Positions 35,517 through 44,673 of a stretch of 64,000 nucleotides of DNA are shown piece by piece. Source of the DNA: Acinetobacter lwoffii (GTDB taxonomy: Bacteria; Pseudomonadota; Gammaproteobacteria; Pseudomonadales; Moraxellaceae); the NCBI RefSeq assembly GCF_022967985.1, contig NZ_JALJVC010000020.1, positions 1-64,000 of the forward strand, read 5' to 3'. Both the position numbers and the translations under genes were made by a program. The notes under the pieces were generated by a model. That model saw only the letters and a program-made list of their open reading frames with translations, was not told the origin of the DNA and searched no databases. The first letter of the stretch is position 1, and every line of letters starts with the position of its first letter.

Positions 35517-36530
35517 TTAAGCTTCAATGGCCTGAACTGCAATTTTTTTGGCAGGATCCACTTTACGGCGCACTGCTGGAACTGGTTCGCCGTAATATTG
35601 GCGGTCAGCAAAGTAGCTTGAACGAACCATTGGTGCTGCCCAGATATTGCGGAAGCCCAGTTTTTGGCCATGTTCGGTATAACGTTCGAATTCTTCAGGT
35701 GTCACAAAGCGATCAATCGCTGCATGTTCTTTTGAAGGCTGTAAATATTGACCAATCGTCACATAATCTACGCCATGTGCATGCAGATCATCAAGCAGGG
35801 CAAGCACTTCTTCTTCAGTTTCACCAATGCCGACCATCAGACCACATTTAGTTGGTACGTCCGGGCAGTATTCTTTAAACATTTTCAGCAGGTTTAAAGA
35901 GTGCTGATAGTCAGAACCTGGACGCATGGCTTTATACAGACGTGGCACTGTTTCGATATTGTGGTTGAACACATCTGGCGGGCATTCAGTCATGATGCGC
36001 AGCGCGATATCCATACGACCACGGAAATCTGGCACCAGAATTTCCAGCAGGGTATTCGGGCTTAGAGCACGCGCTTCTTTAATACAATCGACAAAATGCT
36101 GTGCACCGCCATCCAGTAAATCATCACGGTCTACCGAAGTGATCACTGCATATTTCAAACCCAGATTGGCAATAGTTTCTGCCATATGACGCGGTTCATC
36201 TGCATCGAGTGCATTTGGACGACCATGAGCCACATCACAGAACGGACAACGACGGGTACAAATATCGCCCATAATCATGAAAGTCGCAGTACCGCCACCA
36301 AAACATTCAGGCAGGTTTGGGCAGGCGGCTTCTTCGCACACCGTATGTAATTTTTGCTGACGTAGTGTGGTTTTAATACGTTGAACTTCTTCAGGTGCCG
36401 CCATTTTCACCCGGATCCAGTCCGGCTTACGTGGCGTTTCAACCGTAGGAACAACTTTTACAGGAATGCGGGAAACTTTTTCCGCACCGCGAAGTTTGAC
36501 GCCCTGTTCAGGTTTACGGTTTTCAGACAT
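35517..36530 (-). CDS. lipA: Lipoyl synthase
   Basis: Radical-SAM enzyme that inserts two sulfurs into octanoyl groups on the E2/GcvH lipoyl domains; 337 residues. Both iron-sulfur sites are seen: the auxiliary cluster [12 protein letters not shown] (CX4CX5C, about residues 73-84) and the radical-SAM cluster [13 protein letters not shown] (CX3CX2C, about 99-111). The C-terminal serine ligand lies in [11 protein letters not shown]. The frame can be opened from a GTG at 36545, but GGAAAAG six or seven bases before the ATG at 36530 supports that start. It is divergent to sthA; lipB is not in the window. Confidence 0.97.
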   Translation of the reverse strand: MSENRKPEQGVKLRGAEKVSRIPVKVVPTVETPRKPDWIRVKMAAPEEVQRIKTTLRQQKLHTVCEEAACPNLPECFGGGTATFMIMGDICTRRCPFCDVAHGRPNALDADEPRHMAETIANLGLKYAVITSVDRDDLLDGGAQHFVDCIKEARALSPNTLLEILVPDFRGRMDIALRIMTECPPDVFNHNIETVPRLYKAMRPGSDYQHSLNLLKMFKEYCPDVPTKCGLMVGIGETEEEVLALLDDLHAHGVDYVTIGQYLQPSKEHAAIDRFVTPEEFERYTEHGQKLGFRNIWAAPMVRSSYFADRQYYGEPVPAVRRKVDPAKKIAVQAIEA

Positions 36531-36743
36531 ATTCAACTTTTCCACTGTTTTTGAAGGGGGAGATACTCAAAGATAGCGCAGTTATTATAACGGACTTCGT
36601 TCTAAATAGGGCAAAAAGGGGTATTCATTTAAAAAATGTTCTTATCAAGCAATATATGTGAGTTAAATACACCAAATCAACAGGATTTACGTCATAATAA
36701 GAGTGTAGATTAAAGTGAATTTTTTAATTTTGAGGAGCGTTGA

Positions 36744-38159
36744 ATGCCACGTAAAAAAGAGGTCGTTAGTGGGACTTTCGTTAAATATGATGCGGTAGTT
36801 CTAGGTTCGGGCCCTGCGGGCGAAGGCGCGGCAATGAAACTTGCCAAATCTGGTAAGCGTGTTGCAATCGTTGAGATGCGTGAACAGCTGGGTGGTAACT
36901 GTACCCATGTCGGTACGATTCCAAGTAAAGCATTGCGTCAAACAGTATCCAGTATTATCCGTTATCAACGTGATCCACTGTTTCAAAAAGTTGGGGACTG
37001 GAAGCAGTTCACCATGAAGCAAGTGTTGCGTCACGCACATAAAGTTATTCAACAACAAGTAGATACACATTCACGTTTCTACGACCGCAATAAAATTGAT
37101 ATTTATCATGGTCGTGCTTACATTCAGGATCAAAATACCATTTTTGTATTTAACCCAGATGGCATTAAAGAAACGCTGATGTTTAAGCAACTGGTCATTG
37201 CCAGCGGCTCGCGTCCATATCGTCCAGACATTCTTGATTTTAATCATCCGCGTGTATTTGATTCAGACAAAATTCTGGATCTGGACTATTCCATCCAGAA
37301 AATCATTATTTATGGCGCAGGTGTAATCGGTTGTGAATATGCCTCGATCTTTATTGGTCTGGGACATAAAGTTGACCTGATCAACACCCAGCACAAACTT
37401 TTAAGCTATCTGGATGATGAAATCTCTGATGCACTGTCTTATCACTTGCGTGAACAGGGTGTATTGATTCGTCATAATGAACAGATCGACTTTTTAGAAA
37501 CATTTGATGACCATGTGGTGATGCACACGCAAAGCGGCAAGAAAATCAAAGCTGATGCAATTTTGTGGTGTAATGGCCGTTCAGGCAATACCGATGGTCT
37601 AGGTCTTGAAAATGTTGGCCTGAAACCGAACAGCCGTGGTCAATTGACTGTGAATGATCAATATCAGACTGAAGTTGAAAATATCTATGCTGCCGGTGAT
37701 GTGATCGGCTGGCCTTCGCTAGCCTCTGCTGCCTATGACCAAGGTCGTTGCGCGGGTGCCAACATGAGCGGCGAGAAAGACGTTGCACCGGTGACTGATA
37801 TTCCAACCGGGATTTATACCATTCCTGAGATTTCTTCGATTGGTAAGACTGAACAGCAGCTGACTGAAGAAAAGATTCCGTATGAAGTCGGTCAGGCATC
37901 ATTCCGTCATTTGGCACGTGCACAGATTACCGGTGATACCATGGGCGAATTAAAGATTCTGTTCCATCGCGAAACGCTAGAAGTTTTGGGTGTACATTGC
38001 TTCGGTAACAATGCCTCTGAAATTATCCATATTGGTCAGGCGGTCATGAACAGCCCGAATAATACGATCAAGTACTTTGTAGAAACCACGTTTAACTATC
38101 CGACCATGGCGGAAGCGTATCGTGTAGCGACACTGAATGGTATGAACCGTTTATTCTAA
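36744..38159 (+). CDS. sthA: Soluble pyridine nucleotide transhydrogenase
   Basis: FAD flavoprotein that transfers hydride between NADPH and NAD, balancing the two pools; 471 residues. It has [11 protein letters not shown] for FAD binding (about residues 22-32) and [15 protein letters not shown] for pyridine nucleotide (about 190-204). [14 protein letters not shown] has only the first Cys of the redox pair found in lipoamide dehydrogenases, which identifies SthA. GAGGAG lies seven bases before the ATG. It has its own terminator. Confidence 0.95.
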   Translation: MPRKKEVVSGTFVKYDAVVLGSGPAGEGAAMKLAKSGKRVAIVEMREQLGGNCTHVGTIPSKALRQTVSSIIRYQRDPLFQKVGDWKQFTMKQVLRHAHKVIQQQVDTHSRFYDRNKIDIYHGRAYIQDQNTIFVFNPDGIKETLMFKQLVIASGSRPYRPDILDFNHPRVFDSDKILDLDYSIQKIIIYGAGVIGCEYASIFIGLGHKVDLINTQHKLLSYLDDEISDALSYHLREQGVLIRHNEQIDFLETFDDHVVMHTQSGKKIKADAILWCNGRSGNTDGLGLENVGLKPNSRGQLTVNDQYQTEVENIYAAGDVIGWPSLASAAYDQGRCAGANMSGEKDVAPVTDIPTGIYTIPEISSIGKTEQQLTEEKIPYEVGQASFRHLARAQITGDTMGELKILFHRETLEVLGVHCFGNNASEIIHIGQAVMNSPNNTIKYFVETTFNYPTMAEAYRVATLNGMNRLF

Positions 38160-38181
38160 GTGAGATATTTGACTTAGACAG

Positions 38182-38213
38182 AAAAACCGCAAGTCTTCAC
38201 TTGCGGTTTTTTT
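38182..38213 (+). terminator. sthA terminator
   Basis: The stem AACCGCAAGT / ACTTGCGGTT followed by T7 lies 24 bases past the stop. Confidence 0.88.
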
Positions 38214-38255
38214 ATTGGAATTGATTAAGTCAGTCAAGTTGATCAAATTGAATTT

Positions 38256-38585
38256 TTAAGCAGCCATTTTTCGGCATTCTTCAACACAGCGGCGGCATGC
38301 TTCGGCACATTGCTGACAATGTTCATGTTGGTGCTTGCCACATTCTTCTGCACAGTAGTCACATGCTTTGGCGCAAAGTTCACATATCTCATGCATGAAT
38401 GGAGACTGCTTTTGTTCCATACGGGCACACAGCTGGCAAATATCTGCACAATCCAGACAGCGCTGGATACATTCCCGCATCATCTCCAGATCTTCTTCTT
38501 TAAGACAGGCACTGGCACAGTTGGCACATGCCAGGGAACAGTTCATACAGGTTTGAACACAATCTGAAAATTGAAGCTGATTCAT
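38256..38585 (-). CDS. Cysteine-rich four-helix bundle copper-binding protein (Csp-like, DUF326)
   Basis: Small protein of 109 residues with more than 20 cysteines spaced CxxC or CxxxC along four amphipathic helices (for example CVQTCMNCSLACANCASAC). This is the pattern of Csp copper-storage proteins, which line the core of a helix bundle with Cys thiolates and hold many Cu(I) ions. There is no signal peptide, so it fits the cytosolic Csp3-like type. A His/Glu-rich turn (HQHEHCQQC) may admit metal. It is a single gene converging with sthA; no copper exporter or CueR gene is next to it. Confidence 0.87.
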   Translation of the reverse strand: MNQLQFSDCVQTCMNCSLACANCASACLKEEDLEMMRECIQRCLDCADICQLCARMEQKQSPFMHEICELCAKACDYCAEECGKHQHEHCQQCAEACRRCVEECRKMAA

Positions 38586-38756
38586 TGTCGTTTCCTCTTT
38601 CCATAGGTTTATTGCTGATTTTCTAATACGCTAAGCAGAAAAAGGAAAATACACCAGACAGATTAAGTGAGAAAAAGTAAACAGCTACTTTGTTTTGTTA
38701 AGGAATTTACTATCTATACTTATATTCAGAGTTAGATATTTTATTATTCGAGAAAA

Positions 38757-38793
38757 TAAAAAACCATTGAGCCGGTCAAAGTCTCAATGGTAC
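38757..38793 (-). terminator. Terminator of the TauD-family gene
   Basis: The 9-bp stem ACCATTGAG / CTCAATGGT with an 11-base loop and T6 on the minus strand lies about 70 bases past the dioxygenase stop. Confidence 0.75.
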
Positions 38794-38863
38794 AGGATTT
38801 ACATGTGAGTCATTATTATCGAAGGTTGTAATGACCTTTCTTGTTATTGTATTTTTCTCATTT

Positions 38864-39829
38864 CTAAAACGGACGGCTACCGGCCAGACTGATGCGTTTT
38901 AATAAACGGCGCTGATCAGCCGGGAATGGACGGCGGGAGTGCAAAGTCACCTGATTATCCCAGAACACGATATCGCCCACTTCCCAATGATGTTCATAAG
39001 CGAATTCAGGTTTTGAAATATGCTCACGTAATTTTGCGATCAGTTGACTGCCAGCCTGATCATCATAATTGACCAGTTCGACCTCGGTATGCGTGTTTAA
39101 CCAAAGCGCTTTACGGCCAGATTCAGGATGAGTGCGCACCAGTGGGTGCGGATAGGCATGACTTAATATGGGCTGATCTTTAAAGCGATACAGTGGGCTA
39201 TTGCCGTAACCTTGATCAACAGCCTGATCTCTGGTTTTTTGGCGTCGCACAAAAGGGTTGTAAGTAATCAGTTGCAGCTGATCAATCTGTGCTTTGGTTT
39301 CTTTATCGAGTGCATCATAGGCTTTAATGGTGTTGATCCAGCTGGTCTGTCCGCCGTCCTGAGGCAGTTCAATTGCATACAGAAGGGAACCAAAAGAAGG
39401 TAGGGGTGTCCATTGATGATCGGCATGTGGAGTGAGTTCACCATGCCCGGTATAATCTCCCTGACCGACGGCATTGGAAACCGGCACGACATCGGGTGGA
39501 ACACCGCTATCGGACTGCGCAGCCAGTACTGGTGTGTCTGCACCTGGGCGGAAAATGGAACCGAAATAAGTTGAAAATGCCAGATACTGCAAATCATCCA
39601 GACTTTGCTGTTTGAAGATCAAAATCAGGTGCTCGGCCAGCGCCTGTTTTAATTTCAGAATGGTGTCAGATGACTGTGCTTTACGGGCATCCAGACCATA
39701 GACCACTGCGCCTAAGGCCTGACCGGTTTGCGGTACAATCTTGATTTCAGCCGGATGTTGAAATTGATCTTGCTGATGCCAGCGTGGGGCATCATGAATC
39801 GCTTGTGAAAGTTGGGTTAAGCTGGTCAT
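38864..39829 (-). CDS. TauD/TfdA family 2-oxoglutarate-dependent dioxygenase
   Basis: Fe(II)/2-oxoglutarate dioxygenase of 321 residues. The iron-binding HxD is in GELTPHADHQW (about residues 130-140), the distal His is in FWDNQVTLHSRRPF near the C-terminus, and the 2-oxoglutarate Arg follows in RRLLKRISLAG. TauD relatives release sulfite from taurine or cleave other substituted acids; the substrate is not fixed by sequence. It lies directly downstream of an MFS transporter and a tiny membrane protein on the same strand, so the three probably serve uptake and oxidation of one compound. The start is ATG (39829); an upstream TTG is rejected. Confidence 0.88.
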   Translation of the reverse strand: MTSLTQLSQAIHDAPRWHQQDQFQHPAEIKIVPQTGQALGAVVYGLDARKAQSSDTILKLKQALAEHLILIFKQQSLDDLQYLAFSTYFGSIFRPGADTPVLAAQSDSGVPPDVVPVSNAVGQGDYTGHGELTPHADHQWTPLPSFGSLLYAIELPQDGGQTSWINTIKAYDALDKETKAQIDQLQLITYNPFVRRQKTRDQAVDQGYGNSPLYRFKDQPILSHAYPHPLVRTHPESGRKALWLNTHTEVELVNYDDQAGSQLIAKLREHISKPEFAYEHHWEVGDIVFWDNQVTLHSRRPFPADQRRLLKRISLAGSRPF

Positions 39830-40007
39830 TATCAAGTCTCAGAATTTTCTTATTAATAAGAATCTAAGAAAATTCCAGACTGAAATAAAATCAAAAGAAA
39901 TGATAAGTTTATGAATAATCTGTTATTTTTACTATTCAGTTGATTTTGAAACATTTAACTTATTGTGCGATGGATTGCGCATTTTCTGCTGAGGATATTT
40001 CGACAGT

Positions 40008-40142
40008 TTAGTGTGCGCAGAAAGCCTGATTAAAATATTCAAACAGCTGAGGGGTTTGTAACCACAGGCCAATCGACAAAGCCAGTAAAAGCAGGATTGC
40101 CACCACAATCGAGAGTTTGAGTTTCAGTAGAGAATCAGTCAT
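40008..40142 (-). CDS. Small single-span membrane protein coupled to the MFS gene
   Basis: The 44-residue frame, MTDSLLKLKLSIVVAILLLL..., is one hydrophobic segment (about residues 9-27) plus a polar tail ending FNQAFCAH. Its ATG overlaps the MFS stop (ATGACTGA), and GAGGAG lies about ten bases upstream, both signs of translational coupling. It has the size and shape of transporter-associated small membrane proteins. No family is recognised. Confidence 0.6.
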   Translation of the reverse strand: MTDSLLKLKLSIVVAILLLLALSIGLWLQTPQLFEYFNQAFCAH

Positions 40143-41349
40143 GGACGATTTGCTCCTCATTGACCCAGAAATGCACCAGTACGCCAAAAATGCTGAGGAC
40201 AATTGATAGCATCCACACCGCATTATAATTGCCGCTCAAATCATGGTTGACTCCACCGAGCCAGCCACCGAAAAACGAGCCAACCTGATGGGTAAAGAAC
40301 ACAATGCCACTGAGCATGGTCAGATATTTCACCCCGAACATATTCGCCACAATACCATTGGTCAGCGGAACGGTTGATAACCAGAGTAGTCCCATAATGA
40401 CACCAAAGGTATAGACTGTCCATGTGCTGAGAGGCAGCATGAGAAAAGCAATAATCGCAATTCCACGCAGGGCATATAATCCCATTAACAGATGCGGTTT
40501 GGAATATTTGCCACCAAGCCAGCCGGCCGTATAGGTGCCTACCACATTAAACAAACCCACTAAGGCTAAGAAAATTGTACCAGTTGTGGCATTAAAGCCA
40601 TGATCAATCAGATAGCCCGGCAGGTGGATGCCAATAAAAACGACCTGAAAACCACAAACAAAAAAGCCCATGGCCAGAAACCAAAAGGGTTTATGATTTT
40701 TCACTACCACCAGAATCTGTTTAAAGCTGAGTGAGACTTTATTGGGGGTAGAGGCTGCATTGGGATGAACATACATCGGTGCTTTCAGCATCCAGGCCAA
40801 TGGCACAATCAGGGCAATCAGAATGGCACTGAATACTAACGCTGCTGACCAGCCAACATTTTGTAATAGCAACAGGGTCGAAGGCAGCATGATAAACTGA
40901 CCAAAAGACCCGGCCGCACTGGCAATACCCATCGCCAAACTGCGTTTTTCTGGTGGTGCCGCACGCCCGACCGCAGATAATAACACCGGAAATGAGGTGG
41001 CAGACAGGGCGAGACCCAGAATCAGACCTATACTCAGATTAAGCAATAATCCGGTTGAGCTAACTGCCATCAAGAGTAGACCGATTGCATATAAGGCTCC
41101 GCCTACAGCTACCACAATCTTGCTGCCATATTTATCGGCAAATGCCCCGGTAATCGGCTGAACTGCACCCCAGATCAGGTTTTGCATGGCAATGGCCAGG
41201 CTAAAAACATTATGACCCCAGCCAAACTCTTCGCTCATCGGCACCAGATACAAGCCAAATGCATGACGTACACCCAATGACAGTGCCAAAATGATGGCGG
41301 AGCCAATCAGCATAAAAATAAGAGCTTTGGAAAATTGACTGTCAGCCAT
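40135..41349 (-). CDS. MFS transporter
   Basis: Major facilitator superfamily protein of 404 residues with 12 predicted membrane segments. The loop between segments 2 and 3 carries GAFADKYGSKIVVAVGG, the MFS signature (usual form GxxaDryGrr). The N-terminal part (LGVRHAFGLYLVPMSEEFGW) resembles the oxalate/formate and monocarboxylate-like groups. The substrate is unknown. It overlaps the small membrane protein by eight bases and precedes the TauD-family dioxygenase gene, so it is likely to import that enzyme's substrate (inference). It starts with ATG. Confidence 0.9.
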   Translation of the reverse strand: MADSQFSKALIFMLIGSAIILALSLGVRHAFGLYLVPMSEEFGWGHNVFSLAIAMQNLIWGAVQPITGAFADKYGSKIVVAVGGALYAIGLLLMAVSSTGLLLNLSIGLILGLALSATSFPVLLSAVGRAAPPEKRSLAMGIASAAGSFGQFIMLPSTLLLLQNVGWSAALVFSAILIALIVPLAWMLKAPMYVHPNAASTPNKVSLSFKQILVVVKNHKPFWFLAMGFFVCGFQVVFIGIHLPGYLIDHGFNATTGTIFLALVGLFNVVGTYTAGWLGGKYSKPHLLMGLYALRGIAIIAFLMLPLSTWTVYTFGVIMGLLWLSTVPLTNGIVANMFGVKYLTMLSGIVFFTHQVGSFFGGWLGGVNHDLSGNYNAVWMLSIVLSIFGVLVHFWVNEEQIVHD

Positions 41350-41460
41350 ACGTCATTCATGCCTATAAAGTTGATATGTATAGTATTCGATTCAAGCAAT
41401 AGAGGCGATTAAATAAATATTGATCAAAAGATAAATTTTTTTTATCAATATATTAAGCCT

Positions 41461-41486
41461 AAAAAAAACGGCCGAAGCCGTTTTAA
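41461..41486 (-). terminator. ompW-like terminator
   Basis: The stem AAAACGGC / GCCGTTTT with T8 on the minus strand lies 21 bases past the porin stop. Confidence 0.85.
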
Positions 41487-41506
41487 TTAAAAATCGGATA
41501 TTGAGC

Positions 41507-42601
41507 TTAGAAACGCATACCGATCCCGGCATAGGCCAGAATCGGATTGACTTCAATATCGGCTTTAGAGCGAATCAGCTCACCTAGATTTGCATCTGTC
41601 ACTGTAATTGTCGTGTCATTTTTCAGATGTGCATAAGAGACTGAACCGACTGCAAACCAGGTTTCATTAAAGTCATAGCTAAAGCCGACCGTGGCCACAG
41701 GCGCGAAAGCATCGGATGCTTCCAGATCAACTTTCGGGTTGGCTGAACTTGGCGTGCCATCCAGAGAAGCACCAGCTTTTCCTTCCTTGATATTGGCAAT
41801 CATATGTCCGGCAGCAATCAGGTCTTGCTCGGTACGTGAGTTAATTTCCAGTTCATTGAAATAGGCATACATGACACCTAAGCCGACATAAGGCCGGAAT
41901 TTATTGACCCCGGTTTTACCAAAGTGATACTGGAATTCAAAGGCAGGTGTCCATGCGCGGGCAGAAGCCGCCGGCCCATAAGCTTCCAGATCAGTAATGA
42001 GAATATCATTTTTCAATTCAATGCCAGGTAAATCAATTCCACCTGGAATTTGTGGAATTAAATCAAGACTTGGAGTCGCAAGCGCAGAAAAAGGCGCGTA
42101 GATTTTACCACTGCCTTGCAAGTCTACTTTAGGTGGAATGCCGGCTTTCATTTCAAAAGAAATATTATCGGTAAAATAGTAATTGGTCATAATGCCTAAG
42201 GTGGTGACATCATCCGCTTCCAGGCCTGTACCAGGATTATTCCAGCTTTCCAGTCCATAGATTTCAGCTCGCCCACTTAACTCTGCAGGCAGTGTTTCTG
42301 TACCAAGTCGATCCAGAATATTAACAAAAACAGAGGAAAGGTTTGGGTCCATGTCTGGATCAAGATTATTTTTCACAGAGTCAATTGAGATATCACCTAC
42401 TTGTGATGTTTCGCCTTCTTTAACAGCAGTATTCACTTTAAAGGGCTGGGCCTTGCCTTGCGGCATCACATGCAATGCACCGACTGATACCGAGAAACGC
42501 TTAAAGCCATCTCCATCTTGCAAGCTAAAATAAGGGGAATCTGCATGCGCGACCATAGGTAAAGTGGCTAGGCCTGCCATACATGCCAGCAATGTTTTCA
42601 T
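41507..42601 (-). CDS. OmpW family outer membrane protein
   Basis: Outer-membrane beta-barrel protein of 364 residues, longer than E. coli OmpW (about 212) owing to insertions between strands. The signal peptide ends at ...VAHA|DSPYF (about residue 20). Typical features are the GLGVMYAYFNE strand and the conserved C-terminal NPILAYAGIGMRF with terminal Phe, the outer-membrane assembly signal. In OmpW the barrel forms a narrow hydrophobic channel; the long loops here (about 60-115 and 170-215) could alter that. It stands alone with its own terminator. Confidence 0.9.
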   Translation of the reverse strand: MKTLLACMAGLATLPMVAHADSPYFSLQDGDGFKRFSVSVGALHVMPQGKAQPFKVNTAVKEGETSQVGDISIDSVKNNLDPDMDPNLSSVFVNILDRLGTETLPAELSGRAEIYGLESWNNPGTGLEADDVTTLGIMTNYYFTDNISFEMKAGIPPKVDLQGSGKIYAPFSALATPSLDLIPQIPGGIDLPGIELKNDILITDLEAYGPAASARAWTPAFEFQYHFGKTGVNKFRPYVGLGVMYAYFNELEINSRTEQDLIAAGHMIANIKEGKAGASLDGTPSSANPKVDLEASDAFAPVATVGFSYDFNETWFAVGSVSYAHLKNDTTITVTDANLGELIRSKADIEVNPILAYAGIGMRF

Positions 42602-43051
42602 TGATTTGGAACTCCATGTCCAGTGTGTTTATTCGTTTTTCTAGTTAACTAATTATGTGAATTACATTAAAAAATTCAGTTATAGAACAACAGGTCAAAA
42701 GTCAATCGATGGTTAATATTGGTAATTTCTGTATATTTTTTGTTTATATCTCTTGAGTTTTAAGAAATGTATAGTGTGTAAAAATCATTATTTTTATCTG
42801 ACTAGCTTAAGTATAAAAATGAAGGAAATTTACTCTTGAGAGCGTTAAAATTTCAATCCTATGAATTTTTATCATGGAAGATATAGAGGAGAGTTTAGGT
42901 AAATTTTAGGCTGCATTGATTCAAGCATTTACCATTATGGGATTATTTTTTATTTTTCCAAAACAAGAACATATGAATTTATCCAAGATCCTGCTACCCA
43001 GTCGACTGAGTTTTTTTGTACAATAGCTGCATATATTATTGAGTGAATCAC
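42602..43051. other. Intergenic stretch, no gene seen
   Basis: 450 A/T-rich bases between two divergent genes. It must hold the porin promoter. A short hairpin (CAGTCGACTG) followed by T7 near 42999-43018 could be a small terminator or part of the leader of the next gene. Nothing else is supported. Confidence 0.5.
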
Positions 43052-43231
43052 ATGAGCACCCAAACTCCTCCCAAAAAAAAGCCCCTGGTTAATTTACCTT
43101 TCCCGATCAAACAGGCAGAGCAAAATGCTGCAGAAGAAGTTCTGGAAGATTTAAGACCAAGACCACAGCGTTATGCTGACCGTACTTGGATGCCACCACG
43201 TGGTACTCGCCGTTCAATGGGCAAACGCTAA
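43052..43231 (+). CDS. Small basic hypothetical protein, 59 residues
   Basis: No family recognised. It is a proline-, lysine- and arginine-rich short protein ending in RTWMPPRGTRRSMGKR, without hydrophobic segments and probably disordered. The ATG at 43052 is preferred to a GTG three codons earlier; GAG lies eight bases before it. A terminator follows within 15 bases, which supports it being a real gene. Confidence 0.65.
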   Translation: MSTQTPPKKKPLVNLPFPIKQAEQNAAEEVLEDLRPRPQRYADRTWMPPRGTRRSMGKR

Positions 43232-43242
43232 TTGATCGGACT

Positions 43243-43273
43243 CAAAAAGCTATGATAAATCATGGCTTTTTTT
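43243..43273 (+). terminator. Terminator of the 59-residue gene
   Basis: The stem AAAGCTATGAT / ATCATGGCTTT with T7 lies about 12 bases past the stop. Confidence 0.7.
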
Positions 43274-43468
43274 GTGGAAGTTTTTAGGGAGTTAGCGATC
43301 AATATTTGATTTATCTTTCGAGCAAAGAGAAATTAGAACTCTAATTTATCCAAATCTTTTTCAATTTTATTCTCGATAAAGCAAACGAAATATTTAAGCT
43401 CTCTAAATGCCAATCAAAATAAAATCCAGACCTGATGGATTTCATATTCAACATATTAGCCGTCCAGA

Positions 43469-43502
43469 AAAAAAGCCAATTCAAACATTGGCTTTTTTTT
43501 GA
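43469..43502. terminator. Terminator of the A1S_2505-type gene
   Basis: The stem AAAGCCAAT / ATTGGCTTT, with A and T tracts on either side, lies 18 bases past the minus-strand gene at 43520. It can act in both directions. Confidence 0.8.
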
Positions 43503-43519
43503 AAAATATTTTGATAGCA

Positions 43520-44308
43520 CTAACGAATGCTTTTACGCGCTTTATTTTCCGGTTTCGGTGGCGCAATTTCTCGCTCACCTTGCCAGACATCGATAAAATC
43601 TTTCTCGTTAATATTATAAAGTTCTAGTAGTGCTAAAATCACGCCTCCAAACAACATGGCACCTTCTGAATGGCTCTGAAAATCGACCAGCTTGGTATTC
43701 AGGTTGTGCAGGATATCTTCAATTTCAAAGACACGTTCCCGTCCATTGCTATCGGTTGGATAGATCTGGGTATTTAGAAGAATTCTCGCCAGACTTTTCT
43801 CATTTTCAGTCAAAGGCAGTTCTTCAATCAGCTCATCGCTGGCCGGAGTTAAAATGACCGAATCGCGGAATATGGTATGTAAAAAATTTGCGCTTAATTT
43901 TGGCAGCGGCTTTTCGACAAAAGGACGGAAAGATTGCGGGAAAATCACATTACGTGAGATGCCTTTAAACATCGGTGCAATTTCCTCAACCTTATAACCT
44001 GCGATCCCACAACCCAAGGAAGTAATAAAATATTTATTTTTAGGATGGTTTTTGGTGTAAATCTTAAAGTCATCAATATAGTGCTGGATTTGTGAGAGTG
44101 GCATTTGTTGCAAATGCTCGTTCATTGTTGGAATAGCATAGCTCTGACCCGCCCAGCCACGACCCACGCCCATGACTGCACCAAAATGCTCAAGTGCCGT
44201 TCTGGCAGCTCCACCACCATGCTGTCCAGCCAAGTTACTGCCAAAAACAAAAACCGTATTTTCCGGAAGGGATTTAACAATACTTTCATCGTGATAGTGG
44301 TAAGTCAT
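43520..44308 (-). CDS. A1S_2505 family (phage non-structural/macro-like) protein
   Basis: 262-residue protein. Its N-terminal half (about residues 12-135) has the block TVFVFGSNLAGQHGGGAARTA and later VGRGWAGQSYAIPT and FITSLGCGIAGYKVEEIAPMF. These are typical of the A1S_2505 family, named from Acinetobacter and also found in phages, and look like a macro-domain ADP-ribose-binding fold (inference). The C-terminal half is helical and unrecognised. The longest frame begins at 44392, but the extra 28 residues are unlike a protein N-terminus and AAGAG sits seven bases before the ATG at 44308, so that start is used. The actual role is unknown. Confidence 0.8.
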   Translation of the reverse strand: MTYHYHDESIVKSLPENTVFVFGSNLAGQHGGGAARTALEHFGAVMGVGRGWAGQSYAIPTMNEHLQQMPLSQIQHYIDDFKIYTKNHPKNKYFITSLGCGIAGYKVEEIAPMFKGISRNVIFPQSFRPFVEKPLPKLSANFLHTIFRDSVILTPASDELIEELPLTENEKSLARILLNTQIYPTDSNGRERVFEIEDILHNLNTKLVDFQSHSEGAMLFGGVILALLELYNINEKDFIDVWQGEREIAPPKPENKARKSIR

Positions 44309-44646
44309 AATTGTCTCTTCTAGGCCATCCTGATCTTCATGTTGCCCGTGAAATGAATAGGGGTCAAGGCAAAATTGTGCCGGACTAGCCAAACAGATAG
44401 GTCAATATTCCACCCATGAGCCAAAACATGATGCCGAGTACGCCCAAATAAAGCTGCTGGCTGAAAATGCTTGGTTTTTTCTATATTTATTCCCTTTGTA
44501 ACTGTATATTTTATTGATGATTTTTCAAACTAGAGAGTGAGTCAAGCGCTAACAAATAATGAATGCTAATATTGTTTTATTTTACCAAACAGAAACCTAA
44601 GCAGGGATTGAGTAATTCAAATTTGCCCTCATAATAAATCACGTCT
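44309..44646. other. Intergenic stretch with an unexplained hydrophobic frame
   Basis: 338 bases between two divergent genes. On the minus strand, from about 44500 to the stop at 44385-44387, there is a frame ending in a convincing membrane segment (LYLGVLGIMFWLMGGILTYL), but no ATG or GTG and no ribosome site opens it in frame. It may be a decayed or mis-started small gene. The uvrB promoter must be in the right half. Confidence 0.45.
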
Positions 44647-44673
44647 ATGTCCGCAGCGAAGTCAGCGAAAGCT

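Noticed and set aside
40142..40223. 27-residue N-terminal extension of the 44-residue membrane protein
   Set aside because: It lies inside the MFS coding sequence in another frame; the ATG coupled to the MFS stop is better.
42999..43018. Short hairpin plus T7 before the 59-residue gene as a terminator
   Set aside because: The stem is only five bases per arm and there is no plus-strand gene just before it.
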